Position numbers and translations under genes: made by a program. Shown here one piece after another: positions 37,190-45,810 of a stretch of 64,000 nucleotides of DNA; within the stretch, counting starts at the first letter, position 1, and every line of letters begins with the position of its first letter. The notes beneath the pieces were generated by a model that was not told the DNA's origin, ran no database searches, and worked only from the letters and a program-made list of their open reading frames with translations. The DNA is from DATGKG01 sp963851325 (lineage in GTDB: Bacteria; Desulfobacterota; Binatia; Binatales; Binataceae): the NCBI GenBank assembly GCA_963851325.1, contig CAWKOR010000001.1:1178001-1242000 (forward strand), given 5' to 3'.

Positions 37190-38254
37190 TCAGGCGCTCA
37201 GCGCGTCGGACTGTTCTTTAGTGGCAAGCGCGTCGATGAGTTCATCGATCGCGCCGTCGAGGACCTGGTCGAGCTGATGCAGCGTGAGGTTGACGCGATG
37301 GTCGGTGACGCGCGATTGCGGAAAGTTGTAGGTTCGGATGCGTTCGGAGCGGTCGCCGCTACCCACCATCGATTTGCGCTGCGCGGCGATCTTCGCATCC
37401 TGCTCGGCGTTGGCCTTATCGAGCAGCCGCGCGCGCAGAATCTTAAGCGCCCGCGCCTTGTTCTTATGCTGCGATTTTTCATCGCGGCAGATGATCACCA
37501 TTCCGCTGGGAATATGGGTGATTCGGACCGCCGAGTCGGTCGTATTAACGCTCTGACCACCGGGACCCGAGGCGCGCATCACGTCGATGCGGAGATCCTT
37601 TTCCTCGTTGATGTTAATTTCGACTTCGTCGGCTTCCGGCATCACCGCGACCGTGACCGCGGAGGTGTGAATCCGGCCCGAGGCTTCGGTGGCGGGCACG
37701 CGCTGCACGCGATGCACCCCGCCTTCGAACTTCAGGCGCGAATATGCGCCCTTGCCGCTGATGCTCGCGACAACTTCCTTGATGCCGCCCAGGCCGGTAT
37801 CCGACAAGCTCAGCGTCTCAACCTTCCATCGATGACGTTCGGCATAGCGGCTGTAGAGCCGGAACAGTTCGGCGGCGAACAGCGACGCCTCGGCGCCACC
37901 GGTGCCGGCGCGTATTTCGAGGATGACGCTTTTGTCGTCATTAGGATCGCGCGGCGTCAGCAGCACGCGAATCTTTTCTTCCAGCGCGGCGAGGCGACGC
38001 TGCAACTCGGGCATCTCGGACCTGGCGAGTTCGCGCATGTCGGCGTCATCGCCATCCAGGTAGGATTTGTATTCGGCGACTTCGTCCGAGACCTTGCGAT
38101 ACTCACGCACCGCACCCGCGACTTCAGCCATTTGCGAGCGTTCCCGGGCGAGCGCGGTATATTCGCGCTGATTGCCGATTACGGCCGGATCGCTGAGGCG
38201 GCCTTCGAGTTCATCGAAGCGTTGTTCGATCCCTTTGATCTTATCGTCAAGCAT
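37190..38254 (-). CDS. prfA: Peptide chain release factor 1
   Basis: RF1 recognises UAG and UAA stop codons and triggers peptide release. The 354-residue protein has the GGQ motif (SGPGGQSVNTTDSAVRITH), and the codon-recognition tripeptide position reads PAT (QRVPATEASGRIHTSA) as in RF1, not SPF as in RF2. Coiled-coil helical N-terminus (about 1-110) and family length are normal. It lies between rpmE (upstream, 165 bases) and prmC (downstream, 14 bases). Confidence 0.97.
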   Translation of the reverse strand: MLDDKIKGIEQRFDELEGRLSDPAVIGNQREYTALARERSQMAEVAGAVREYRKVSDEVAEYKSYLDGDDADMRELARSEMPELQRRLAALEEKIRVLLTPRDPNDDKSVILEIRAGTGGAEASLFAAELFRLYSRYAERHRWKVETLSLSDTGLGGIKEVVASISGKGAYSRLKFEGGVHRVQRVPATEASGRIHTSAVTVAVMPEADEVEININEEKDLRIDVMRASGPGGQSVNTTDSAVRITHIPSGMVIICRDEKSQHKNKARALKILRARLLDKANAEQDAKIAAQRKSMVGSGDRSERIRTYNFPQSRVTDHRVNLTLHQLDQVLDGAIDELIDALATKEQSDALSA

Positions 38255-38419
38255 TGGAAATGCGGCTCACCATTAAAAAAGGCGTGCATCGAAAACAGCG
38301 CGCCATGCGATGGCAAATAAAAAGGGAGATGGCGCGCGGCGGCGTTCCATTCTCCCAGCGAAAGTTTCAGCCCCCGCACACCCGAGCGCAAGGCGCCCGA
38401 AGTGGCGGGAGTTCCAATG

Positions 38420-38647
38420 CTACTTTTGCGCGGCGGCTTCCGCGTCCTTCTTGATGCCGTACTTGCGGTTGAACCGTTCCACGCGGCCCGCGGTATCGAC
38501 CAGCCGCTGTTGGCCGGTGTAAAACGGATGACAGTTGGAGCATACCTCGACGTGAAGCTCGTCAACCGTGGAGCGAGTTTCGAAGGTATTTCCGCATGCG
38601 CACGTCACTACGCAGCGATGGTATTCGGGATGGATTGCAGCTTTCAT
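38420..38647 (-). CDS. rpmE: Ribosomal protein L31 (zinc-binding type)
   Basis: A 75-residue L31 protein of the large subunit. The zinc ligands are visible: CACGNTF (CxC) and CSNCHPFYTG (CxxC), the C+ form. The end DAEAAAQK is a short tail. It opens the rpmE-prfA-prmC-murA cluster. Its start region overlaps by 18 bases the probable start of a divergent secreted-protein gene, so their promoters must be interleaved. The usual rho gene upstream is not found here. Confidence 0.97.
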   Translation of the reverse strand: MKAAIHPEYHRCVVTCACGNTFETRSTVDELHVEVCSNCHPFYTGQQRLVDTAGRVERFNRKYGIKKDAEAAAQK

Positions 38648-40267
38648 CTAAGTTGTCCTTGGTTTCCGCAGTCAGGATACCATCCCAAAGATAACCACAC
38701 AATTCGGCCGGTCAATCCGCTGGCGATCGGGATTTTCGCAGTAATCTTTGGATTTTTCTCGGGATTTTTCTCGGGATTTTTCTCGGGATTTTTCGGGGTC
38801 GGCCAGGCGATCGCGGGACCTACCCCCAGCCCCTCGGCGTCCATCCCGGCCGGGTTCGCACCTCCGGAGCGTATTAACCTCGCACCGATCCTGGAACTCG
38901 CGGCGCCTGGACCGCATCGAGCGGAGCGCGCGATGGCGCTGTTCGATCGGCAACTAATCTTCCAACGTCAGGCGCTTCATCCGGAGTACAGCCCGAGCCT
39001 CGAGCATCTGTTTGACAAGATTCCGCCGCGCAATTCGACGCTGATTCGTGCGGCATCGATATATTCGCGCGACGATATACCGTGGACTAAAGTTAATGAA
39101 ACACATGAACTTTGTGCGGAAGGATATCCGAGCGGCGGGAACCTGTATGTGACCACCTCGCCATCGTGCAAGAAGCCGGAGCAGCCGTTTCGCCTGGGGG
39201 CCTACTTCGCGCTCCAGCCGGGGCCGGGAGTCGCACCCGCTTCTTTGTCATTTGCATCGGTAATCGGAACTATGGGCGGCGAAGTGAAAACCGACACCTT
39301 CGGCTTCGGAGCAATCATCGATTCAATCGCAATGATGCTGACCGAAGTCTATGGCGATCTCGCACCGCCCTGGGATACCGCGCCTGGCGCCTACAACCAC
39401 CACGATGTCGCAGCGCGAGAACGTTTCCGTCGCGAAATGCCGACCATCGACGACAAATTCCATCAATACTTCAAGTATTTTAACATCCTCGACGAGTTCG
39501 ATGGAGCGGGCGGACCCTATGTGCTGTTCAACTTCGCCGGCGAGGTGCAGCCCGAAGCGTTCAAGAAGTTTCCCGCGCTGTACAAATTCTACGGCGACGT
39601 CGCACCCACTTTGACCGCCGAAGTCGAAGTCCTGGATGAAAAAAATCATTACTGGATGCGCAACGGCTTCGACCACGGCAAAGTCTGGCTAACCTTCATG
39701 GTGCGAGGCGGCAAACTCTCCGCCTTCGATGGCGCCTATCATCCGGTCGGCGATCCGATCGATCTGGCGTCGCTAAGGCACGGGGTAAATCGTACCCACA
39801 CTTCGATTCGCACCCGTCGCCTGGGAATGAACTTCGGCCTCGACAATTTGAGCTTCAGCAATTACTTCACGCGCAACGACTCGCTGGTGACTTTCCAGGC
39901 GCGAATGGATTCGGTGCCGCTGTTCATTGCCCCGGCTGGAATCCAGCAGGGCGTGGAATTCATCGCGGGAGAGTTCATGCGCACGATTGCGCAGGGCTCG
40001 GGGGGCATGCATAGCCAGGTGACTTCCAGGACGCTGGCCGATGGCGGCATCCAATTCACTTCCGAGATCACCGCGGAGTTCATGTATTCGCCGGCGCTGG
40101 AATTCTTTGCCAGGCTGGGCGATTCAATCGCCGACCGGCATGATGCCAAGGTGCGGCAGCAGGAGCGCAGCGTGGCGCTGGAGTTTCTCGACGCATTCGT
40201 GAAGGACTACAATAACGCGCGCCCGGCGATTCTGGCGCTGGATCGGGATCCGGCACTGACAAAATGA
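38630..40267 (+). CDS. Secreted protein of unknown function with repeat-built signal peptide
   Basis: A large exported protein of about 545 residues from the ATG at 38630, although this start overlaps the divergent rpmE start and no good ribosome binding site is seen; a rare start nearer 38700 is possible. The hydrophobic core (LAIGIFAVIFGFFSGFFS and on) is built partly from a 12-bp tandem repeat and ends with VGQAIA before GPTPSP. The mature part is soluble and looks well conserved (HELCAEGYPSGGNLYV, DGAGGPYVLFNFAGEVQ, LRHGVNRTHTSIRTRRLGM), with no family I recognise. Its stop overlaps the next start (ATGA), so it forms a unit with the TonB-C-like lipoprotein. Confidence 0.7.
   Translation: MDCSFHLSCPWFPQSGYHPKDNHTIRPVNPLAIGIFAVIFGFFSGFFSGFFSGFFGVGQAIAGPTPSPSASIPAGFAPPERINLAPILELAAPGPHRAERAMALFDRQLIFQRQALHPEYSPSLEHLFDKIPPRNSTLIRAASIYSRDDIPWTKVNETHELCAEGYPSGGNLYVTTSPSCKKPEQPFRLGAYFALQPGPGVAPASLSFASVIGTMGGEVKTDTFGFGAIIDSIAMMLTEVYGDLAPPWDTAPGAYNHHDVAARERFRREMPTIDDKFHQYFKYFNILDEFDGAGGPYVLFNFAGEVQPEAFKKFPALYKFYGDVAPTLTAEVEVLDEKNHYWMRNGFDHGKVWLTFMVRGGKLSAFDGAYHPVGDPIDLASLRHGVNRTHTSIRTRRLGMNFGLDNLSFSNYFTRNDSLVTFQARMDSVPLFIAPAGIQQGVEFIAGEFMRTIAQGSGGMHSQVTSRTLADGGIQFTSEITAEFMYSPALEFFARLGDSIADRHDAKVRQQERSVALEFLDAFVKDYNNARPAILALDRDPALTK
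38750..38795 (+). repeat. 12-bp tandem repeat inside a signal peptide
   Basis: Three full copies of GGATTTTTCTCG and a partial fourth encode (G-F-F-S)n in the hydrophobic core of the secreted-protein signal. Copy-number change would lengthen or shorten the core by four residues without frameshift. Confidence 0.85.
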
Positions 40268-40968
40268 AGCGAGCGGTCTGGTTAGCATCGATTTGCGTCC
40301 TGTCTGTGACGCCAATAACGATCCTCCAAAGTTGCGGTTTTACCGGCTCTGCGCCCAATGCGGTTGCGCCCCTGCCGCCGGCAGACGCTCCGCGGCCGGT
40401 GACTGATCTTTCCCAAGTCGCGCCGGGCAACCCACTCAACCCCTTCGGCAAGCATGAGCAGGTTATCGCGCGCAGGGTGACTTCGGACCAGGACCTCAAG
40501 GGAAGCAGCGCAGAGAATCTCGGAGCGCTCGGAGCGGTGCGCCATGTCGGTGACGATAAGCATCCGGGCGAGGAGCGACTGCTGAACAAGAAGGCGGCGG
40601 AGTTCAATACGCTCTCATTCCGGTTAATGGACCAGATTTTCGGCCAGATCGAAGCTCTTCAAGCGCATGAGGATATTTCGCGACTGAAACTTCCGACCGA
40701 CCTCAAGTGGGTAATCATTACCGGAACGATGAATGATAAGGGTGTCCTGAAAGAATTGGTTATCGAACAGCATTCCGGAGCCGCAGCGGTCGACAAGATG
40801 GCGATTGCCGCCTGCAAAAAGGGTCTGTTCATCCACAATCCGCCTCCCGAAGCCACCGACGACACCGGCAACTATAAGGTCCGCTTCGAGATGCGGCTGG
40901 AAAACTACGCTTCGCTGGATAACGAACATTGGGAATTCAAAACATACATGGGCCTCGCAATCCTGTAG
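40264..40968 (+). CDS. Lipoprotein with TonB-C-like domain
   Basis: A 234-residue predicted lipoprotein with lipobox LQSC (Cys24), a Pro/Ala spacer, and a C-terminal domain from about residue 145 resembling TonB C-terminal modules: DLKWVIITGTMNDKGVLKEL, then AVDKMAIAACKKGLFIHNPP and YKVRFEMRLENY. The strand-helix-strand pattern fits periplasmic contact domains. It overlaps the upstream secreted-protein stop by four bases (ATGA), and a DapA-family gene follows after 15 bases. A role together with the secreted protein is likely; it lacks the usual TonB N-terminal anchor. The C-domain call is moderate. Confidence 0.65.
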   Translation: MKRAVWLASICVLSVTPITILQSCGFTGSAPNAVAPLPPADAPRPVTDLSQVAPGNPLNPFGKHEQVIARRVTSDQDLKGSSAENLGALGAVRHVGDDKHPGEERLLNKKAAEFNTLSFRLMDQIFGQIEALQAHEDISRLKLPTDLKWVIITGTMNDKGVLKELVIEQHSGAAAVDKMAIAACKKGLFIHNPPPEATDDTGNYKVRFEMRLENYASLDNEHWEFKTYMGLAIL

Positions 40969-40983
40969 AGTGATGCTCGACTG

Positions 40984-42117
40984 ATGCAACCGGGAAACCA
41001 CGATCTACTCTCCTCCTACATTCCACATCCGGGACTGTCGATTCCCATCGTCACGGTGCTCGATCGCGAGGGGAACATTGTCGAGGACGAACAGCGCGCG
41101 GTGGTGAGATTCTGCATCCAGGACGGACACGGCGCCGACATCCTTTTCGCGGTCGGCACCAACGGCGAATGGGATCGCATCGACAACGCGCATCGCCAGG
41201 AAGCCTCGCGCATCATTGTCGATGAATGCCGTCGCTCGTCGCCGCAAAGTCGGCGCGTCGAGGCATGGGTCGGGATCACCGCGCATACGCGCACCGAGAC
41301 GCTGGAAAACCTCGAATATTCGCTGGCGCTAAATGCCGATGCGGTGGTGATCTCGCCGCTTTCGATCCCCGACGTCGATAATCCGGTTGAGCTGGTCACG
41401 CGAGACGTCGGCGCCATTTTCGAGCGCGCTGGAAAAATGATCCCGGTGTTCCTCTACGACAATGCCGATATCGCCGCGCCCGGAAAGCCGCTTCACCTGC
41501 ATACCCGCGACGTGAAGCACATGAGCCAGCTTCCCTACGTGCGCGGAATCAAGGTTACTGCGAGCAAGAGCGAGCTGGGCAACTACACGCGGGCGGCCTC
41601 GCACTTCAAGCTCGCGCACGAGTTCGTGATCTATGCCGGCAATGCTCATCTCATCTTCGATTTGTTCGCCCCGCCCGACGGGGTGGTCGCGACGGCGAAG
41701 CATTACTGGAATCACTACCTCACGCGTCATTCGCTTCCATATGGAGTCGTCGCCGGCCCGGCGAATCCGATGCCTCGCGAATGGCAGCGCGCATGGCAAT
41801 GGTGCCGCAGCCACGATCCGGAGCAGATGCACCGATACGCTCACGCGCTCGAAGAATTTCGCGATGCCTGTTCCTTCACGCGAGCCGGCACCGCCTACGT
41901 GCCGATGATCGCGTGCCTGAAGGCGGCGCTCACCGAGTTGGGCGTCATCACCAGCGACGCGATTGCACCGGGAACTCCAACCCTGAGCGTCGAGGAGCGC
42001 CGCGAGTTCGCTTCGCGTTTTCACAGTTTGCGCGAGCAGTGGGCGCGTGTTCTGGAGCCGGAGTGGCTGAGCGCATATGATGCAGCAACCGGGGGACGCG
42101 CCTCAGCTAATGGTTGA
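40984..42117 (+). CDS. DapA/NanA-family aldolase or dehydratase
   Basis: A 377-residue (beta/alpha)8-barrel of the dihydrodipicolinate synthase/N-acetylneuraminate lyase superfamily. The Schiff-base lysine is Lys190 in YVRGIKVTASK and the catalytic tyrosine is Tyr158 in PVFLYDNAD. The pyruvate-binding GTTGE position reads GTNGEW (58-63), so the second threonine is replaced by asparagine, a mark against true DapA. The C-terminus is longer than usual (about 70 residues). It overlaps the start of the kinase-SIS fusion gene by up to 41 bases, so the two probably act on the same sugar acid. The pyruvate-dependent lyase role is family inference. Confidence 0.85.
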   Translation: MQPGNHDLLSSYIPHPGLSIPIVTVLDREGNIVEDEQRAVVRFCIQDGHGADILFAVGTNGEWDRIDNAHRQEASRIIVDECRRSSPQSRRVEAWVGITAHTRTETLENLEYSLALNADAVVISPLSIPDVDNPVELVTRDVGAIFERAGKMIPVFLYDNADIAAPGKPLHLHTRDVKHMSQLPYVRGIKVTASKSELGNYTRAASHFKLAHEFVIYAGNAHLIFDLFAPPDGVVATAKHYWNHYLTRHSLPYGVVAGPANPMPREWQRAWQWCRSHDPEQMHRYAHALEEFRDACSFTRAGTAYVPMIACLKAALTELGVITSDAIAPGTPTLSVEERREFASRFHSLREQWARVLEPEWLSAYDAATGGRASANG

Positions 42118-43765
42118 TTCGAAACTCGACGTGGTCGGTTGCGGCAGTATGGTGGTGGACCTGTTCTATCGCACGCCGCGCATCATCAGGGCCGACGAAA
42201 AAGTGATTCTCGACGCGGACGCTCGCGGGGTCGCGATCGAACAAGCCTCCGTCGGCGGAGTCGTCCTCAACCACCTCGGATGGGCGCGCGTGCTCGGGTT
42301 GGAAACCGGAATCTTCGGCAAGATGGGCGACGACCGTAACGGCGAATTCCTGCGCGACGGGATGGAGAGCCTTGGCATTCGCCACCATTTGACGCTCGAC
42401 GGTTCTGCCAGTTCATACGCGACGGTATTCGTCGATCCGGCCGGCAATCGCGCCATCTACATGATGCGCGGGGCGACCGCCGAGCTGAAAGCGAGCGAGA
42501 TTCGCGCACGCCATGGCGCGTTCATCAAAAATGCGCGGATAGTTTCCACCGAGATCTCGCAGCTCCCGCTGAAAACCGTTATTGCGATTCTCAAACTGGC
42601 GCGCGAACACTCGATCCCGACCGTGCTCGACCTCGACGTGCCCCCGTCCGATGCCATCAGCACGCTGGGCACTCGCGCAGAACTCGATCAGGCGCTGAAA
42701 CTCGCGACGTATCTCAAGCCCGCCAAGGGTGCCGCTCGCGAACTCGCCGAGGGCAACGATCCGCTCAAGATGGCGGAGCAGATCCGCGCGCGTTACGGAA
42801 ACGATGCGGTAATCATGACCGCGGGTGCTAACGGATGCGCTATCTCGGCCGGGGATGCCAGCGTTCGGGTGCCCGCGTTCAAGGTGAAAGTGGTAGATAC
42901 CACCGGCGCCGGCGACGCGTTCCTGGGCGGCGTGCTGGCGGGCCTGTTGTGGAAATTGAAATGGCCGGAAATCGGCCGGCTCGCCAACGCATCGGCGGCA
43001 ATCGGCATCGGAAGGCTGGGCGCGTTTCCCTCGAGTTTTGAACTGCGCGGCCAGATTCTGAAGCTGTACGGACGCCCGCTTCCAGTCGCGCAGCGGCCCA
43101 AGCCTAAAGCGGCCGCGCCACGTGCGACCGGCGCATTCGATCCCGAAACCGAGATTCAAAGATTCTTCGACACCGCGATCGAGGAGCTCGCATCACTGCG
43201 CCGCGAGGTCAACCTGAAATCCATCGACAAGGCGGTCGAGATGATTCGCACCGCGCTCAACAAGGGCGGCCGCGTTCATGTCACCGGCGTCGGCAAGCCG
43301 GAGCACGTCGCACGTTACGGCGCCAGCCTGCTCTGCTCGGTGGGCACGCCGGCAACCTTTCTGCATGCCACTGAGACGCTCCATGGCAGCCTCGGCCAGG
43401 TGCATCCGCGTGACGTGGTAATCGCGATTTCCAACAGCGGAAACACCAGCGAACTCTGCCAAGCCGCAATGGCGATCCGCGATCACGGAGCTCAACTGGT
43501 CGCCATCACTGGCGACGAGCAATCGGAACTCGCGCAACTAGCCGACCTGGTACTGCTCGCGCCGGTGAAACGCGAAGGCGGAATCCTCGGCCTCGCACCG
43601 AGGATCAGTGTATTGGCGCAGGTGTTCGTACTGGCAGGACTCTCGGTCGCGCTCGAAGCAGCGCGTGGCCTGACCATCGAGGAGTACAGCCGATGGCATC
43701 GCGCGGGCGCCTTGGGCGAGGCGGCGCGGCGAATGTCACATCGCGGCAAACTGAAAGCGCTCTAG
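42077..43765 (+). CDS. PfkB-family sugar kinase fused to SIS sugar-isomerase domain
   Basis: A 562-residue fusion. Residues about 17-340 are a PfkB/ribokinase domain: LDVVGCGSMVVDLF at the start, AIYMMRGATAEL in the middle and the catalytic DTTGAGDAFLGG near residue 275. An Ala/Pro linker follows, then a SIS domain (about 375-555) with HVTGVGKPEHVARYGASLL, LHATETLHGSLGQVHPRDV and VIAISNSGNTSEL, like KpsF/GutQ arabinose-5-phosphate isomerases but without CBS domains. The gene probably begins at the ATG 42077 inside the aldolase gene; ATG 42110 is an alternative. Together the enzymes would phosphorylate, isomerise and split or form a keto sugar acid. The domains are clear; the pathway is inference. 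Confidence 0.9.
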   Translation: MMQQPGDAPQLMVDSKLDVVGCGSMVVDLFYRTPRIIRADEKVILDADARGVAIEQASVGGVVLNHLGWARVLGLETGIFGKMGDDRNGEFLRDGMESLGIRHHLTLDGSASSYATVFVDPAGNRAIYMMRGATAELKASEIRARHGAFIKNARIVSTEISQLPLKTVIAILKLAREHSIPTVLDLDVPPSDAISTLGTRAELDQALKLATYLKPAKGAARELAEGNDPLKMAEQIRARYGNDAVIMTAGANGCAISAGDASVRVPAFKVKVVDTTGAGDAFLGGVLAGLLWKLKWPEIGRLANASAAIGIGRLGAFPSSFELRGQILKLYGRPLPVAQRPKPKAAAPRATGAFDPETEIQRFFDTAIEELASLRREVNLKSIDKAVEMIRTALNKGGRVHVTGVGKPEHVARYGASLLCSVGTPATFLHATETLHGSLGQVHPRDVVIAISNSGNTSELCQAAMAIRDHGAQLVAITGDEQSELAQLADLVLLAPVKREGGILGLAPRISVLAQVFVLAGLSVALEAARGLTIEEYSRWHRAGALGEAARRMSHRGKLKAL

Positions 43766-43766
43766 T

Positions 43767-43851
43767 CCTCTCCGCGGCTGAGTTTACGAAGCCGCACACT
43801 GGGAGAGGTCGAAATCGGACATGCAGAGCATGTCCGATTTCGGGTGAGGGC
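43767..43851. terminator. Nested hairpins between convergent genes
   Basis: CGAAATCGGACATGC (43810-43824) pairs perfectly with GCATGTCCGATTTCG (43828-43842) around AGA, a 15-bp stem. Outside it CCTCTC near 43767 and GAGAGG near 43804 can pair across an inner GCGGCT/AGCCGC hairpin. It lies between the kinase-SIS and enoyl-CoA hydratase genes, which run toward each other, and may end both transcripts. No long T-run is seen, so a dispersed repeat is an alternative. Confidence 0.6.
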
Positions 43852-43887
43852 CGCAGCGCGTCCTCGCGGGACGGTGATGGAGCGTAA

Positions 43888-44667
43888 CTAGCGGCCCTGG
43901 AATTTTGCGGGGCGCTTCTGCTGGAACGCGCTGATGCCTTCCTTGTAATCCGCGGTGCGTCCTGCCGCGCCTTGTGCGCGCGCTTCATAGTCCAGGACCT
44001 CGGAAAGGCCGGCGGATTCCTCATCGATCATCCTGATGATGCGTTTCGATTCCATGAAAGCTGCAGTTGGTCCTTTTGCCACCATCGCGGCCAACTGTCG
44101 AACCTTCTCGACCAGTTCCGCTTTCGGCACACACTGATTGACGAGTCCCCACGCCGCCGCCTCGGTCCCCGAGAGCAATCTGCTGGTGTAGATCAATTCG
44201 AGCGCGCGATGCGGCCCGATGCGCTGCACGAAAAATTTGTGGCCGCCGGAATCCAGCACCGCGCCAATCCGCGCAAACGGCGAGCCTATTTTCGCATCCT
44301 CGGAGACGTAGACGACGTCGCTGGCAAGCGCCAAGCCCAACCCCACGCCAAGACATGCGCCATGCACGGCCGCAAAAGTGGGCGCCGGAAAATCCGCCAG
44401 CCGCCGAATCACCGGATTGAAAATTTCCTGCAGAATCGCCTGTGCATCTTCGTTGCCGGGATCGGCATCTGCGAGGTCGCGTCCGGCGCAGAACCCGGGG
44501 CCCTCGCCGCGAATGATCAGCGCGCGAACCTGCGCCTTTTCGGCCGCATCAAAAGCCTCGCTCAACTCGTTCATCATCGCGTTGTTGAGCGCGTTCAGCT
44601 TGTCGGGGCGATTGAGCACGATCTCCGCGACCGCGTTTTGCACGATGATGTCGATAGCCATGATCAA
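43888..44667 (-). CDS. Enoyl-CoA hydratase/isomerase family protein
   Basis: A 259-residue crotonase-fold protein that should hydrate or isomerise an enoyl-CoA. The CoA-binding and oxyanion regions are seen in IIRGEGPGFCAGRDLADAD and AAVHGACLGVGLGLALASDV. The second catalytic stretch reads KIGSPFARIGAVLDSGGHKFF, with Asp instead of the second hydratase glutamate, as in PaaG/isomerase-like members, so isomerase or ring-cleavage activity is possible. MIMAIDIIV or MAIDIIV may be the start. It lies 52 bases after the diiron-protein gene and is probably co-transcribed with it. Confidence 0.92.
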   Translation of the reverse strand: MIMAIDIIVQNAVAEIVLNRPDKLNALNNAMMNELSEAFDAAEKAQVRALIIRGEGPGFCAGRDLADADPGNEDAQAILQEIFNPVIRRLADFPAPTFAAVHGACLGVGLGLALASDVVYVSEDAKIGSPFARIGAVLDSGGHKFFVQRIGPHRALELIYTSRLLSGTEAAAWGLVNQCVPKAELVEKVRQLAAMVAKGPTAAFMESKRIIRMIDEESAGLSEVLDYEARAQGAAGRTADYKEGISAFQQKRPAKFQGR

Positions 44668-44719
44668 CCTGTACTAGAAAACGCACGTGGCGAAAAACGA
44701 ACGATCAAAACACCGGCGA

Positions 44720-45742
44720 TCAGAAAACCGGAATGATGTCCTCGGCGCTGATATCTCCAACATCGACACCCGCGATGTCCAGTTCCGGAATCGCCGGGAA
44801 TTCGATGCGCCATTTCTCCACCAGCTTGCGAACCCGTGCGATCGCGAGCCGCCAGTTGTCGGCCTGTTCATCGACGCTGAGAATTCCCAGGCCGGCTTTG
44901 CGCGCGATGTTGAGCAACACGCGATGGTTAGGCAGAAAATAATCGGGAAGATCCCAGAACTGATTAGGCGGCTCCCACAAAATCATCGACAGGAACACGA
45001 ACCCCGCGCGCAACTGCTTGGTCACGAAGCTGCGGTACTCGTCGGACAGCCCGGGCCAATCCTTCTCCAGCAGCGTGATGCAGATCTGCAGGTGGCGCGA
45101 CTCGTCGAGCCCGATCTTCTTGAACATGTCCTGGTAGAGCGGATGGGTAGACGAACGGGACATTCCATGAAACAGCGTCGAGGACGCCACCTCGCCCATC
45201 ATGAAAGAGGTAAACAGGATCGCGAGCGGATACTTGCCGAGTGAATTCGAATAGCCGCTCCAGTAGCGCCCGCCGTTGTGGTAAAGCCACTTGATGTTGT
45301 TGTAGGCGACGCGCTCCAGTTCGGTACGCGGCACCCAATCGACCGGCGCGCCGGGCACCAGTCGGGAAATCGCGCGTCCACAGGTTTCTTCGTGGTTCAT
45401 CTCGTCGCGCGTTATCGAGAAGAAGCATTTGCGCACCGGATCTTCTTCGTGTTGCTCGAAGGCGTGAATCGTCGCCTTCGCGAAGACCGCCGGTCCCGAT
45501 GCGTCGAAGTTCGATAGCAGCGCGAACCAGTACATCATCGCGACGCGCTGGTCTTGCGTATACGCATCGGCGTCGAAGGTTTCCCACGGCAGTGCCGACG
45601 GATTGTAACCCTCGCGCTTGGCGCGCTCGTAGATTTCTGCGAGCTTCGGCGTCTCGACATGCCAGTCCATCGGAAAAATGTTGGGCTGCGCTACTTCAGG
45701 GGCGGGAATCAGGCCACTTTTCGGAATGACGAATTCGCTCAT
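44720..45742 (-). CDS. Ferritin-like diiron protein (R2/AurF-like oxygenase)
   Basis: A 340-residue helical protein with two E-x2-H metal-binding helices: the glutamate in AFEQHEED then DEMNHEE (E-M-N-H), and the glutamate in FMMGEVASSTLFHG then LDESRHLQ (E-S-R-H). This is the four-helix diiron pattern of ribonucleotide reductase R2 and AurF-like N-oxygenases. The late helical part is FWDLPDYFLPNHRVLL. The enzyme would activate oxygen to oxidise a small substrate. It is upstream of an enoyl-CoA hydratase-family gene in the same direction, hinting at fatty-acyl or aromatic-acid catabolism. No membrane segment is seen, so it is not an AlkB type. The substrate is unknown. Confidence 0.82.
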   Translation of the reverse strand: MSEFVIPKSGLIPAPEVAQPNIFPMDWHVETPKLAEIYERAKREGYNPSALPWETFDADAYTQDQRVAMMYWFALLSNFDASGPAVFAKATIHAFEQHEEDPVRKCFFSITRDEMNHEETCGRAISRLVPGAPVDWVPRTELERVAYNNIKWLYHNGGRYWSGYSNSLGKYPLAILFTSFMMGEVASSTLFHGMSRSSTHPLYQDMFKKIGLDESRHLQICITLLEKDWPGLSDEYRSFVTKQLRAGFVFLSMILWEPPNQFWDLPDYFLPNHRVLLNIARKAGLGILSVDEQADNWRLAIARVRKLVEKWRIEFPAIPELDIAGVDVGDISAEDIIPVF

Positions 45743-45810
45743 AGTTGAATGTCCGTCCTCGTCCTTTCATTATCAACCATTTGGTAGATAAATCAAGCGC
45801 CGCGAAGTTG

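Noticed and set aside
37013..38320. 435-codon frame on the plus strand opposite prfA
   Set aside because: It is the antisense of a well-supported gene (release factor 1). Long antisense frames are common at this GC content.
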